64,000 nucleotides of DNA from positions 32,568,236-32,632,235 of the forward strand of contig OZ024799.1 in the NCBI GenBank assembly GCA_964017045.1, given 5' to 3'. Below the pieces are notes generated by a model that did no database searches, was not told where the DNA came from, and was given only the letters and a program-made list of their open reading frames with translations. This document shows, piece by piece, positions 34,236-47,550 of the stretch. Source of the DNA: Omphiscola glabra. Lineage: Eukaryota > Mollusca > Gastropoda > Lymnaeidae. A program made the translations under genes and the position numbers. The stretch's first letter is position 1; every line of letters starts with the position of its first letter.

Positions 34236-36210
34236 AAAGGTCAAAAGGTCATAAATTGGTTGACAGAGATGTTTCATATGATCTAGTCACAGAATTCGAC
34301 CTCATAGCACATCCTTATGATTTCTATAAAATCTAGACATATTTTCCATTACTTCGATATATTTAAATATTGTGAATACAATCCAGCCCCCTACTGTACC
34401 GTTGAAGTGACATCTAGAAGAGTAAAGGACCCAATTATTGTAATGCACTTAGATGGTGTCCGCATTATTATCTCTTTAAATTTTAAATTCCAATTTGCTC
34501 CATTTATATAAACTTTCATATGGATATAATCAGTGTTGGCCCATGTTCAGAGGATTATCCCACACCACGATGGCCGTCTGATCCCAGCTGTGCAGCTGTC
34601 TTTATGCCAGTTCATTTCTTTTGCATATAAATATAATATCATTCCACTATATCCAAAAACAGGAGAGCAAATTTTGCAATGTGTTATTTAGCTAGGTTTG
34701 ATCGAAAGAGATTATTTATCACTTCATGACAATGCACCGTGGAATTCGGCGTAGAACATTTCAGGTTCAATGAAATGTACCGACAACTATTAAAGAATAC
34801 TCACGCGCTCCCAGCGGTAAGTCTAAATACCGTGGCTTTGCCTTTCGACGGTGGGATGTCCGAGATAAGACTTTGCCAAACATGAAACATGGCTTCACGG
34901 GGTGGTAAAATAAAGCCGTGCACTTCATCTCGTTGTGTTCGCTTACACCAGGGCTCTCTACATATGCCCCCCCCCCACATACACACGTTTAGTCTCCGAG
35001 AATAAATTGTACATTTGCAATTGTAAAGTAAAATATATATATGGCAGCTGATTATTTGAGTGGAAAAGACCTACCATTTATATATTTATATAAAGTTATA
35101 GCCTGCCAACCCTGGAGAACGTGAGAACCTCCCAACTAATAAAGATACTTGGCAAAACATGCACTCAAGTGACGCACATTTTGAGAATCCCAATTAGTGC
35201 AACACCCCCTACCCCAAGGGTAAACTAGCGCGCACTTTTTTTCACGTCCCGGAAGTAAAATATTTGGATGCGCCAACCCCCCTCCCCTCCCCCACTCCCA
35301 CCTTGCAAACCAAAAAATGAGATCAAAATATTTAACTTGAAACTATTTCAATTTCCAAAAAAAAAAACAGGAAAATAGTACACACCAGACTACTTTGCAA
35401 TACTTTTAAGAATCTTATTTAGCGCCATTATCTTAATTTTTTTTTTTTTTTGTTGCTCTTTTGAACTCACCATTACACCATACTTTCTTTCATAGATCTA
35501 CATTGACTGATTTTTAATGATACATAAACAGTTTTAAAAAATATTATTAATAAGAAATATTTGACCAATGTCTAAAGTTATTAACAACCCTTAAAAACAA
35601 AAAAAGTTGTTCTCTTAAATCGTTTATAACATGTAATAACGACCAATGGGGGTTGGTGCTGGACATTTGACAAAGCGTTCATAAAGGAAACGCACTTTAT
35701 AAAATCCCAATTAGTGCCCACCCCATTTTTTTTTTCTTTTTCAAGACCAAGACCCGCAGCCAGACATTTTTTTCCCACGCCCTTGAATTATATTAATAGT
35801 CTCGTGACCCTCCTGCTATTATATCGCAGATTTATTTCACAAACAATTTTATAAAAAAACCAAAGAAAATAGTACGCACCAAACGCACTTGCGAACGTAT
35901 TTAAAAAGAGTCTCATTTAGCGCAATTATCGGGAGTCTCATTTAGCGCAGTTATCGGGAATTTTATTTTATCTTCTTCTTGAAAAATAGAAAATATTTAT
36001 TTTTTTCTAGAGTTTGATTTGAGTGGTGTGGCTGAAAATTTAAAAGAATGTGTTGTCCACGGCAACGAGTCTCTGTGCCAATCGGGCAAATTAGCCGTCC
36101 GAAGATTTTGACCACCAGCCATTAAGCCACCCACAAGCAAATGTGAAGTTAATATAAAAGACTTCAAAAAAAAAAAAAAAGACGAGAGCATTTAAAAAAT
36201 GTGATGTAAT

Positions 36211-36254
<44 letters not shown>

Positions 36255-37039
36255 TATATGCGTGTGTGTATGTGTTTGAGGTTTTCATGATTTACTTTTA
36301 GATTGATTTTTTATGCCTTCCACAAAATGTGCAAATCTTAACGTCTCTTTTTCTTCGTTCCGTGGCAAAAGACAAAAAAAACCCAAAAAACAACAACTAG
36401 GACCAAAATTACGCTTTATAAAAAAAAAAAAAAACTCACTGAAATATCTCATTGTAGGCAAAATTTAGTTTATGTTATGTTTACTCATATCTCATTGTAG
36501 GTCAACATATAGTTTATGTTATGTTTATGTACTCCCTGTCAATTAAAATTGTTTATTTTTTCTGGTAAAAAAAAATTGCCAGACCGAGGATCGGATGACA
36601 TTTTCTTGCGCAAGCGGACACCTTTCATTTCGGACATTGAGTCGTTTCGGTGTTTTCCGAAGCTCTATCATCTATGACCTATGACCAGGTCAATGTTTAC
36701 TGACCCATTTACTTCAAAGGTCAAATTGACAGAGAAGCGGTTGTCTGTTTAGAACAAGAAAAGTCATGGCTAACTTTCGTATCTGAAGGATAATATAAAT
36801 AAAACTAAATAATGATGTGTGATACATATCATCATAATGTTTGAGAAAGTGTTAAGATATAATCATATTTCCTAGAAGTCTGTAACAGCGGAAGCCTAAA
36901 ATACAATTTTTGGGGAAAGAATAAGGATTAGGAAACGAGCTCGATTTAATGTCTTGGTTACATCCCCTAGCCGTATGATGCGCCTTCCCTCTACACTGAA
37001 ACGGAATTTCAAATTGAAGATTGGTAAATGATAGATATG
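34236..37039. other. Intergenic, repeat remnants, no gene recognised
   Basis: The words CCCAATTAGTGC and CTCATTTAGCGC recur between 35190 and 35960, suggesting an imperfect duplication. The dispersed repeat also seen at 15420 lies at about 36020..36180. A TA microsatellite lies at 36212..36258. A TGACCTATGACC direct repeat at 36675..36686 resembles a nuclear-receptor half-site pair, but nothing supports function. Confidence 0.45.
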
Positions 37040-37195
37040 CAGATATCTTCAACAGGTCCCTTACCTTATGCAGATCGCTTCAACAGGTCTCACGCCTTAT
37101 GCAGATCTCTTCAACAGGTCCCACACCTTATGCAGATCTCTTCAACAGGTCCCACACCTTATGCAGATCTCTTCAACAGGTAGCACACCTTGCGT
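37040..37195. repeat. 31 bp minisatellite, about 5 copies
   Basis: The unit contains CTTATGCAGATCTCTTCAAC then AGGTCCCACAC. Confidence 0.92.
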
Positions 37196-37234
37196 AAATC
37201 GCCAACTGTACAATTATTAAGACTTTTAATGTTT

Positions 37235-37790
37235 AAATATTCACGGTATTGCTGGTTAGATGTTGTGACAGCTCAACCTTACACGTTAATGTTTGCAATC
37301 CACAACGTTGTGACAGTTCAAAGTTTCATGACAGAGCAGGCTATGTGATGTGACAGTTCAATGTCCCCTGACAGTATGGGCTATGTGATTTGACAGTCAA
37401 CCTTCCATGGCAGTCTGGGCTACGTTATGTGACAGTTCAATCTCCCAAGACATTGTGGGCTATGTGATTTGACAGTCAACCTTCCATGACAGTCTGGGCT
37501 CCGTGATGTGACAGTTCAAACTCCCTTGACATTGTAGGCTATGTGATGTAACAGTCAACCTTCCATGACAGTCTGGGCTCCGTGATGTGACAGTTCAAAC
37601 TCCCTTGACATTGTGGGCTATGTGATTTGACAGTCAACCTTCCGTGGCAGTCTGGGCTCCGTGGTCTGACAGTTCAATCTCCCATGACAGTATGGGGCTA
37701 TGGTCTGTGACGATTAAACTTTCAACGTTGGTTGACTTTAGCTATGCGGTGTGACAGTGGTGAGACAGTTCGACCCACAAAGGCAAAGTA
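37235..37790. repeat. Degenerate ~40 bp minisatellite, about 12 to 14 copies
   Basis: Units share GTGATGTGACAGTTCAA and CATGACAGTCTGGGCTA, with two alternating sub-types. Clearly older than the neighbouring 31 bp array. Confidence 0.88.
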
Positions 37791-38449
37791 GGCTACGCGT
37801 TTTGGCAATCGGATTCAGCTTAATTTGAGCACATGAAAATTTAATCTTTGTCTTCATGACAGGCTGACACAACAATTGCGAGCTTTGGTTGCCTGAAAAA
37901 TCTTGACTTCGTATCTTGCAGTTACATCCTAAAATCTCGGACGCAGATATACAGAAAACTAATTATAATACCCGCCGATGCTCTTAGAATGTTTTGGACA
38001 AGTTTGTAAGAAATGCAGAGTCGTCGTATTGATCGGGTTGTCGACCTTGTAAGTCGGTGACATTTTCAAACACAATTATCACCGTAAATGGGTAATGGAT
38101 CTTTGTAGTCTGAGTATGGGTTTGTCGACGTTGCATGGCGCCAGTCCCCTACCTGTTCCCGTTTGTTAAATGGAAGCCATGAGGGGCAGTTGTAGTTGGA
38201 AATGGATCTTACCACGGAGGGAAAAGTATTCGTAATGACAAATAATTTTGACTCGTGCGTAAGAGATCGCGAATATGGACCGAGTTAGAGAGAGTTTTCA
38301 GAAAAATTCCGAGAGATTATGTAGTTAAACGGCACGAATTAACACAGTTGTGCTTGTCTGTTAAGAAACGTTGCCGTTCTTGAAAGGTATTATCTCAAAC
38401 TGAAAAAGATAATCACCGTGAAAGCATCATTGAAAGAGTTTCCCCCATT
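37791..38449. other. Intergenic, nothing recognised
   Basis: Unique-looking sequence with no supported exon or repeat. Confidence 0.4.
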
Positions 38450-38740
38450 CATCTTGGCAGGTGGGACCAGTCGACAAGGGATCGAGACTCATAGCTTCTT
38501 CTTTCGCCTCTTCGTCCTCGAGGAACAGCAGCCGATCTTCATCGACGCCTGTGTTCTTTCCTAGGATCGTGATGCCTGGAGGGCTCTTGTAGGCGGCCTA
38601 TCTCTCCAGCTTCCCCCAAGTGTGGCAAAGTTTCTTGGTATCAGCTTCCACTTCAAAGCGCCAAGTGTTCCTCGGCCTGCCTGTTTTCCGTTTTCCTTGA
38701 GGGTTCCAGTTCAGGGCTTGTCTAGTTATGATGGAGACTT
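38450..38740 (-). mobile_element. Non-LTR retrotransposon C-terminal fragment, minus strand
   Basis: The minus strand reads GKRKTGRPRNTWRFEVEADT, then KKLCHTWGKLER, a stop, and AAYKSPP. This is the GRPxxTWR...W..LE tail found at the C-terminus of RTE/CR1-like elements. A stop and divergence show it is dead. It is a different copy type from 58990..59195. Confidence 0.65.
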
Positions 38741-40339
38741 ATATCCCGGGAAGTCTTTTGTTTCCTGAGTGCTGAATCAAAAGATGCCGGGGGTCCCTCT
38801 TGAGAAACACTATATTGTAAGTTTCGGACTGTTGGAATGATTTGGAAGATTTTTACCAAGGAGAAGTCCCCGTTTGCAATGACGGCACAGGTGATGATGC
38901 TGCTTACATGAACTACGTTCATATGTAGGAGGTATCTGAGCTAAAAAAAAATTGGACACATTTCTCTCGCAATATCGGGGTATATTTAGTAATATTGTAA
39001 TGCATTTTAAGCACACACCAAAAAAAAATCAACTTTTTAGTACATTTGAACTGTTTTTTTAAAGAAAGGCTTTTTAAAAGCTTGTTGATATTTTTTTTAT
39101 TTGTTGTGTTTTCGTTTTTTACCCCTGTCCATAGTTCAGTGTGGGGTCATTTTGACCTCAACTTCGGTGGTAGAACACGTTAGTATACGGAAACTCGCGA
39201 CTTGATTTTCCGAGGAAGCAAAAATTCTCATAGGCTCATATCCATCTTGATATTTTCCCGGGAAAAAAATGACAAAGCAGAAATCTGATCCACCATCGGT
39301 GAAGCACGCAACGCATATGGATGTTTTTTTTTTTGTTTTTTTTTTAAAATGGATATGGTTGACGGGTTAGCGGGGCTTTGCTTTACACGGAAACAGGTAG
39401 GGTTGGCATGCCACACCCGGTGTCAAATTCACAGGTAAGAACAAGTGTGTAATGTTAAGTATAGCTGTCACAGACAACAGTCAGATAAGTCAACGCAGCT
39501 GTCACAGTCAGATAAATACCACCGCAGAACTGCAGTTAAAGGAGGGGGGTGTCTCTAGCAGTGCACACGATATATCAATTCACACTCAAGTATTTCCCAG
39601 CATCAGGTGAGAAAACTTTGAATCTTAGAATTGGATTTGTTTAAAATTATTATATTTTATTTATATTTTAGTTTTAAGGGACCCTCTGACCCTGCTATGT
39701 ATATACGTTCTATTTCTGTTTTGAATTTGTTGTTGTTGTAAAATGCAGATTTGTGCCGTGGCAGTGGTGTTACAAGGGTTCGTAACATCCATTGAAGGCC
39801 GGCGGAAAGGTCAATATTTTTTGTCCCCCCCTCCCCTCCCCCACCAATAAACTCTTTAGTTGTTTGAAAATGCCCCCCCCCCCCTTTTAATGTAGAGCTC
39901 CACGAAAATGCTACCAATTAATACAGTGATCCTCATCTTGTTTCTCACGCAGCCGACCTAGACCCTTCCCGATTGCCTCGGTACATCAGACACAAATATT
40001 TGAGTTCGTCGTACATATTGCAAATTAACATGGGCCAGAAGAATGTGTACACTAAATAGCGTACTGATGACGTTAGAAAAGTGTTACATATGTTTTAAAG
40101 GCAATATAAAAATTAGATTAATAAATCTGTGTCAATAATTAAAAAAAAGAAATTTAAAAAAAAAACTTTCAAGAGTACGTCCTAAGTGAATAAAATGACC
40201 AAACAACATGATTGGCGACATATTTTAGCTTTTTTTGCATGTAGATTGCTGTTTTGGATTTTGTGGGACCAAACAGAGCAGCTCAAATTTTGATATTAGT
40301 CTTTAAAAGCCGTAGCGGTTGTAAGGTGCACGTGACAGT
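38741..40339. other. Intergenic, nothing gene-like recognised
   Basis: Poly-T runs near 39325..39345 and poly-C runs near 39825..39885. No exon recognised. Confidence 0.4.
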
Positions 40340-41000
40340 ACTTATTAAAGTGAACCGTCATACTTGGACAGATCTTATTAAAGTGAACCGTCATACTTGG
40401 ACAGCTCTTATTAAAGTGAACAGTCATACTTGGACAGCTCTTATTAAACTGAACCGTCATACTTGGACAGCTCTTATTAAAGTGAGCCGTCATACTTGGA
40501 CAGCTCTTATTAAAGTGAGCCGTCATACTTGGACAGCTCTTATTAAAGTGAGCCGTCATACTTGGACAGCTCGTATTAAAGTGAGCCGTCATACTTGGAC
40601 ATCTCTTATTAAAGTGAGCCGTCATACTTGGACAGCTCTTATTAAAGTGAGCCGTCATACTTGGACAGCTCTTATTAAAGTGAGCCGTCATACTTGGACA
40701 GCTCTTATTAAAGTGAACCGTCATACTTGGACAGCTCTTATTAAAGTGAACCGTCATACTTGGACAGCTCTTATTAAAGTGAACCGTCATACTTAGACAG
40801 CTCTTATTAAAGTGAACCGTCAAACTTGGACAGCTCTTATTAAAGTGAACCGTCAAACTTGGACAGCTCTTATTAAAGTGAACCGTCAAACTTGTACAGC
40901 TCTTATTAAAGTGAACCGTCAAACTTGGACAGCTCTTATTAAAGTGAACCGTCAAACTTGGACAGCTCTTATTAAAGTGAACCGTCAAACTTGGAGACGT
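40340..41000. repeat. 33 bp minisatellite, about 20 copies
   Basis: The unit begins AAAGTGAACCGTCATACTTG and contains GACAGCTCTTATT. GAGCC variants sit in the middle and CAAAC variants in the last quarter, so the array is composed of three blocks. It is open on both strands because 33 is a multiple of three. Confidence 0.96.
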
Positions 41001-41381
41001 TTTCTACAGTGTTGTCAAACCTCATGCAGTTTTAAACCTACATTTTAGACCCTTACAAAAATAAGACCATCTGAACGTCTTTACAGGTAAATGCATTTCT
41101 ATTTGTTATCAACCTATTCACAGCCTCATCATTCTTCTTACTATATTTGAAACTTTAAATCTTCATATATATTTCTTCGTAAACATCTGAAGTTTAATCC
41201 CAAATGGCTAACGAGTTAATTTTAACAGGAAATTTGCTAATGCATGGGGACACCAATTTTTAACGAGCTAAATATTTCAGATCTGTCTGGCCTGGAAATA
41301 CACACAAATCATAAATATTGTTAACACAAACCCTCCACACACACACTCAGAGGCTACAACACCGATTCCTCCAACTCAACA

Positions 41382-41465
<84 letters not shown>

Positions 41466-41654
41466 CCAACACAGTATATATTGATTGCCTCATTGTTTAA
41501 CTCAATTTCATGATTAACACAACGCAATCAGAGCGTGTTTAATTCATCTTGTGTTAATCATTTGGAGTCTATAGTTAAAACTGAATAAGCATCAGAGAAT
41601 GATTAAAATAAAGGGGGCTTTGATTCGGCGTTCATAGATCGACTCTGCTGACAC
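41001..41654. other. Intergenic with long TA microsatellite
   Basis: An uninterrupted TA run of about 78 bp lies at 41384..41462. No exon recognised. Confidence 0.6.
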
Positions 41655-42645
41655 TTGACAGCATTCATAAGACTCGATATGTGGTACTGAAGTGACAACA
41701 TTCATAAGACTCGATATGTGGTACTGAAGTGACAGCATTCATAAGACTCGATATGTGGTACTGAAGTGACAGCATGCATAAGACTCGATATGTGGTACTG
41801 AAGTGACAGCATTCATAAGACTCGATATGTGGTACTGAAGTGACAGCATTCATAAGACTCGATATGTGGTACTGAAGTGACAGCATGCATAAGACTCGAT
41901 ATGTGGTACTGAAGTGACAGCATTCATATATTCGATATGTGGTACTGAAGTGACAGCATTCATAAGACTCGATATGTGGTACTGAAGTGACAGCATTCAT
42001 AAGACTCGATATGTGGTACTGAAGTGACAACATTCTTATACTCGATATGTGGTACTGAAGTGACAACATTCTTATACTCGATATGTGGTACTGAAGTGAC
42101 AATATTCTTATACTCGATATGTGGTACTGAAGTGACAACATTCTTGTACTCGATATGTGGTACTGAAGTGACAACATTCTTATACTCGATATGTGGTACT
42201 GAAGTGACAACATTCTTATACTCGATATGTGGTACAGAAGTGACAACATTCTTGTACTCGATATGTGGTACAGAAGTGACAACATTCTTGTACTCGATAT
42301 GTGGTACAGAAGTGACAACATTCTTGTACTCGATATGTGGTACAGAAGTGACAACATTCTTGTACTCGATATGTGGTACTGAAGTGACAACATTCTTATA
42401 CTCGATATGTGGTACTGAAGTGACAACATTCTTATACTCGATATGTGGTACTGAAGTGACAACATTCTTATACTCGATATGTGGTACTGAAGTGACAACA
42501 TTCTTGTACTCGATATGTGGTACTGAAGTGACAACATTCTTATACTCGATACGTGGTACTGAAGTGACAACATTCTTATACTCGATATGTGGTACTGAAG
42601 TGACAACATTCTTGTACTCGATATGTGGTACTGAAGTGACATGTG
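41655..42645. repeat. 36/37 bp minisatellite in two length classes, about 27 copies
   Basis: The left block (to about 42020) uses a 37 bp unit with CAGCATTCATAAGACTCGAT. The right block uses a 36 bp unit with CAACATTCTTATACTCGATA. Both share TATGTGGTACTGAAGTGA. The 36 bp block stays open in frame on both strands, and this is an artefact. Confidence 0.96.
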
Positions 42646-42929
42646 AATATTTAAAAAGAAAAACAGGGACGGGTAGAGCTTGCGACTCGTTGCTACACAA
42701 ATGAACTTGTTGCTATAGAGAGCCATCCAAGCGGCAAGCCATAAACACGTTGAACTACTCTTATTAAAAACAGTAGGTCGTCTCAAGGGCTATACTCAAA
42801 GTTTTTTTATACATGCGAGGACATCTCGTCTTTCCATGACGTTGAGTTATGGTGTTATTTAAAATAAGAATCTCACTCAACCACATTCCCTGGGTTGAAA
42901 ACGGTTGTCATTTAATATGCTTTGCGGAG

Positions 42930-44905
42930 ACGAAGCACGGGGTACTAAACATGATAGGGTTTCTATCATGCATCGGAGCACGGGGCACTAAACGTGATAG
43001 GGTTTCTATCAAGCATCGAATCACGGGACACTAAACGTGATAGGGTTTCTATCAGGTATCGGAGTACGGGGCACTAAACGTGATAGGGTTTCTATCAGGC
43101 ATCGGAGTACGGGGCACTAAACGTGATAGGGTTTCTATCAAGCATCGGAGCACAAGGCACTAAACGTGATAGGGTTTCTATCAGGCATCGAAGCAGGACG
43201 CACTAAACGTGATAGGGTTTATATCAAGCATCGGAGCACGGGGCACTAAACGTGAAAGGGTTTCTATCAAGCATCGGAGCACGGGGCACTAAACGTGATA
43301 AGAATTCTATCAGGCATCGGAGCACGGGGTACTAAACATGATAGGGTTTCTATCAAGCATCGGAGCACGGGGCACTAAACGTGATAGGGTTTCTATCAAG
43401 CATCGGAGCACGGGGTACTAAACATGATAGGGTTTCTATCAAGCATCGGAGCACGGGGCACTCAACGTGATAGGGTTTCTATCAGGCATCGGAGCACGGG
43501 GCACTAAACGTGATAGGGTTTCTATCATGCATAGGAGCACGGGGCACTCAACATAATAGGGTTTCTATCAAGCATCGGAGCACGGGGCACTAAACGTGAT
43601 AGGGTTTCTATCAGGCATCGGAGCACGGGGCACCAAACGTGATAGGGTTTCTATCAAGCATCGGAGCACAATGCACTAAACGTGATAGGGTTTCTATCAG
43701 GCATCGAAGCAGGACGCACTAAACGTGATAGGGTTTCTATCAAGCATCGGAGTACGGGCACTAAACGTGATAGGGTTTCTATCAAGCATCGGAGCACGGG
43801 GCACTAAACGTGATAGGGTTTCTATCATGCATCGGAGCACGGGGCACTAAACATGATAGGGTTTCTATCAAGCATCGGAGCACGGGGCACTAAACTTGAT
43901 AGGGTTTCTATCATGCATCGGAGCACGGGGCACTAAACGTGATAGGGTTTCTATCAAGCATAGGAGCACGGGGCACTCAACATGATAGGGTTTCTATCAG
44001 GAATCGGAGCACGGGGCACTAAACGTGAAAGGGTTTCTATCATGCATCGGAGCACGGGGCACTAAACGTGATAGGATTTCTATCAATCATCGAAGCACGA
44101 GGCACTAAACATGATAGGGTTTCTATCAAGCATCGAAGCACGGGGCACTCAACGTGATAGGGTTTCTACCAGGCATCGGAGTACGGGGAACTCAACGTGA
44201 TAGGGTTTCTATCAAGCATCGAAGCACGGGGCACTCAACATGATAGGGTTTCTATCATGCATCGGAGCACGGGGCACTAAACGTGATAGGGTTTCTATCA
44301 AGCATCGAATCACGGGACACTAAACGTGATAGGGTTTCTATCAGGTATCGGAGTACGGGGCACTAAACGTGATAGGGTTTCTATCAAGCATCGGAGCACG
44401 GGGCACTAAAGTGATAGGGTTTATATCAAGTATCGAAGCACGGGGCACTAAACGTTATAGGGTTTCTATCAAGCATCGGAGCACAAGGCACTAAACGTGA
44501 TAGGGTTTCTATCAAGCATCGGAGCACGTGACACTAAACGTGATACGGTTTCTATCAGGCATCGGAGCACGAGGCACTAAACGTGAAAGGGTTTCTATCA
44601 TGCATCGGAGCACAGGGCACTAAACGTGATAGGGTTTCTATCAAGCATCGAAGCACGAGGCACTAAACGTGATAGGGTTTCTATCAAGCATCGGAGCACG
44701 GGGCACTAAACGTGATAGGGTTTCTATCAGGCATCGGAGCACGAGGCACTAAACGTGATAGGGTTTCTATCAAACATCGAAGCACGAGGCACTAAACGTG
44801 ATAGGATTTCTATCAGTCATCGGAGCACGGGGCACTAAACGTGATAGGGTTTCTATCAGGCATCGAAGCACGAGGCACTAAACGTGACAGGGTTTCTATC
44901 AAGAA
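42930..44905. repeat. 43 bp minisatellite with a hairpin in each unit, about 46 copies
   Basis: The unit begins GTGATAGGGTTTCTATCAAG and contains CATCGGAGCACGGGGCACTA. TGATAG and CTATCA are perfect inverted arms separated by five bases, so each unit can form a small stem-loop. Variation outside the arms (AAGC/AGGC/ATGC, CGGAG/CGAAG) is common. There are no unique spacers, so it is not a CRISPR array. Confidence 0.96.
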
Positions 44906-45335
44906 TATGAAAATCGGAACAACCTAAACTAGATAATTATCAAGACAGATATTTAAAAAAATCAGGAATGACATCAGGTGCGATAAGTTTGAAAAAAAAA
45001 TATTTTTTTTTATATTCTTTAAGATTGGTATGTGTTAACTTTCATCTAGAGCGGTGCAATTTGATTGTTTAAAAGGGGGGGTGGGGCAATTGGAAAATTA
45101 GCGGTCTAGAATTTGAAAACCAACCGTCTCTTATGATTTAACTGGTATTTTTTTTTTAAATGGCAACATTAAAATCTCTATTTACTGCTCTATTTACTGA
45201 TCTATGTACTGCTCATACTGAAACTGTCAATCGTACTCTTGAGGCTAGTTGTGAAATGTCCTTACTCATCGCCTAATCTGGGAAAATCATGTTACAGGAG
45301 AGAATTTAATCAATATCAGCATTTCTTAAAACGAT
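44906..45335. other. Intergenic, weak copy of a dispersed repeat
   Basis: GGGCAATTGGAAAATTAGCG near 45075 resembles part of the 15420 and 36020 repeat. Otherwise AT-rich and unremarkable. Confidence 0.4.
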
Positions 45336-45965
45336 TATGGAAAACGATGACAAAAGAGTGAAAGCTATGCCACTCAGTAACAATACTCTTAGCGAAAAAT
45401 AGATGAAATGAGCGAAGATATTGAAACACAACTTGTTGAAAAGCTGAAAATAATCAAATCGGTGCAAATGGAAGAATTAACTTTGAAAGACAGTGAGGCT
45501 GCATTGATAACTTACTTAAGAAACATTTTTGCTGAAGAAATGATGTTCTGTAAATCATTAGAGAGCACCACTACCGCCAAAAATATTTATAATAAGCTAA
45601 AAAAATTCTTAGATTTCAATAATATAAATAATTTAAAAAATTTAACATCTTGTGCTGCAGAAAGTGGAACTAATATGATGGTCTAGAAAAATGGCCTCTT
45701 AAAATTGATGAAAGATAAGAAACCCAGAAATGCTACTTGTGCCTTGCGTTACTCATAATGAAAACTTAGTAGCTAAAAACATTTCACGTGTTCTAAATGT
45801 AGCACCAAATTCAGGTATAAAGTGTATCAATGTTATTAAAGCTAATGCAAAATGCGAACGTCTTTTCAAGCTATTTTGTGAAGAACAAAATGCAGACTAT
45901 GTGAGACTTTTACCTCCCCACCGAAGTAAGGTGGCTTTCGAAAGGGTCATGCTTGAAAAGATTTA
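45336..45965 (+). pseudogene. hAT (ZBED5/SCAND3-like) transposase relic
   Basis: The plus strand gives pieces of a hAT dimerisation/catalytic region: RVKAMPLSNNTLSEK, then after a stop MSEDIETQLVEKLK, EEMMFCKSLESTTTAKNIYN, and after frame breaks THNENLVAKNISRVLN and INVIKANAKCERLFKLFCEE. These match the region upstream of the RWLS motif in the domesticated or transposon-encoded ZBED5-type proteins. At least two stops, a frameshift and internal deletions make it non-functional. No BED finger or terminal repeats were found. Confidence 0.78.
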
Positions 45966-46239
45966 GGGAAATTTTTTAAACTCTTGCGAATTTTTAAAGT
46001 GACAAAGGTGTTATGAAGTAACTGTTGACGGTCGATGGTAAATCATGGGTGAGTTATTTAGCCTATATCTTTAAAAAAAAAAAACAAATATTTTACATAA
46101 CCAACTTCAAGGAATAAATAAAACTCTCGTCGATGCGAAAGTGAGATATTTGGTTTCTTTACCTTGATTGAATTGTTTCAGAAAAATATTTACAACAAAA
46201 TTTTTGAACAGTTTCATTGTCTCTAAAAATGTGACGTGT

Positions 46240-46740
46240 CTGAGACCGCTATACTTGTTATTGTCTGATACCGCTATACTTGTTATCGTCTGATACCGCT
46301 ATACTTGTTATCGTCTGATACCGCTATACTTGTTATTGTCTGATACCGCTATACTTGTTATCGTCTGATACCGCTATACTTGTTATCGTCTGATACCGCT
46401 ATACTTGTTATTGTCTGATACCGCTATACTTGTTATTGTCTGATACCGCTATACTTGTTATTGTCTGACACCGCTACACGTGTTATCGTCTGATACCGCT
46501 ATACTTGTTATCGTCTGATACCGCTATACTTGTTATCGTCTGATACCGCTATACTTGTTATCGTCTGATACCGCTATACTTGTTATTGTCTGATACCGCT
46601 ATACTTGTTATTGTCTGACACCGCTACACGTGTTATCGTCTGATACCGCTATACTTGTTATCGTCTGATACCGCTATACTTGTTATCGTCTGATACCGCT
46701 ATACTTGTTAGCGTCTGATACCGCTATACTTGTTATTGTC
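46240..46740. repeat. 25 bp minisatellite, about 20 copies, with 150 bp higher-order period
   Basis: The unit begins TCTGATACCGCTATACTTGT. The rare variant CCGCTACACGTGTTATCG occurs at 46471 and 46621, exactly six units (150 bp) apart, with the same neighbours, so a six-unit block was duplicated. Confidence 0.96.
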
Positions 46741-47502
46741 GATCCTCTGAAAAATTATATCGACTGATTTAAAAGAAAGATTTTCTAATTTTGAAACAAA
46801 TTAATTTTCCAATCTCGTTTCATTATTAAAAATTTATTTGAACTTTTAGGGATGTAATTATATGTTTATTTCGCTGTATATTTACATTGGATGAATTCAC
46901 AAAAGAACATGCGCTTATCTTATACATAAATAGTTATAACTCTAAGCATGCACTCAGCACTTACACACGCTTTGAAACAACTAACATACCAGCATTGTTT
47001 TTTTTTATTTTGGAATTAACGAGGAACAGGAAAATAGTGACTGTATTGGTTGTGAGACAGAGTTTAATCTGTATTTCTGAACGAAAGATGGCAGATATTG
47101 CCCATACTTAATGGTGCGTGTATTTTTTTTTACTTGTTTACTTAATCTTCTAAATGTAGTTTTTCGAAAATGTCCTACCTCTTCTTTAAGAACCCCCCTA
47201 CAATTTACGACCTCGTTTTAATGGCAATTGAAAGGTCGTAAAACGGAGGTTTTACCGTATCAAAAACTATTTATATGATACATGCGGGAATGAGAATTTT
47301 AAAACTGCTTGGGTGGGGCAGGGCACAAGAAAGGTTGGTAAACACTGATCTAGAAGCATTATTTAATATATTCAAGTATCTCTCTCTCTTCTTCTTCTAT
47401 ATAGGGCCCACGATCAATTTATTGATCATTATGGCTCCTATGGATGTAGATGGGATTTGCAATGTTTCTGTGCCTGGTGTTGGTGTATCTCTCTCTCTCT
47501 CA

Positions 47503-47550
<48 letters not shown>

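Noticed and set aside
36675..36686. DR1-type nuclear receptor site TGACCTATGACC
   Set aside because: A 12-base match is expected by chance in 64 kb of loose searching, and no promoter is nearby.
40254..42786. Open frames of 180 to 373 codons across the 33 bp and 36/37 bp arrays
   Set aside because: Periodicity divisible by three explains them. Both strands are open and the peptides are the repeat unit only.
42930..44905. CRISPR-like look of regularly spaced palindromic repeats
   Set aside because: Units are contiguous and vary throughout; there are no unique spacers, leader or cas genes, and the context is a eukaryotic genome.
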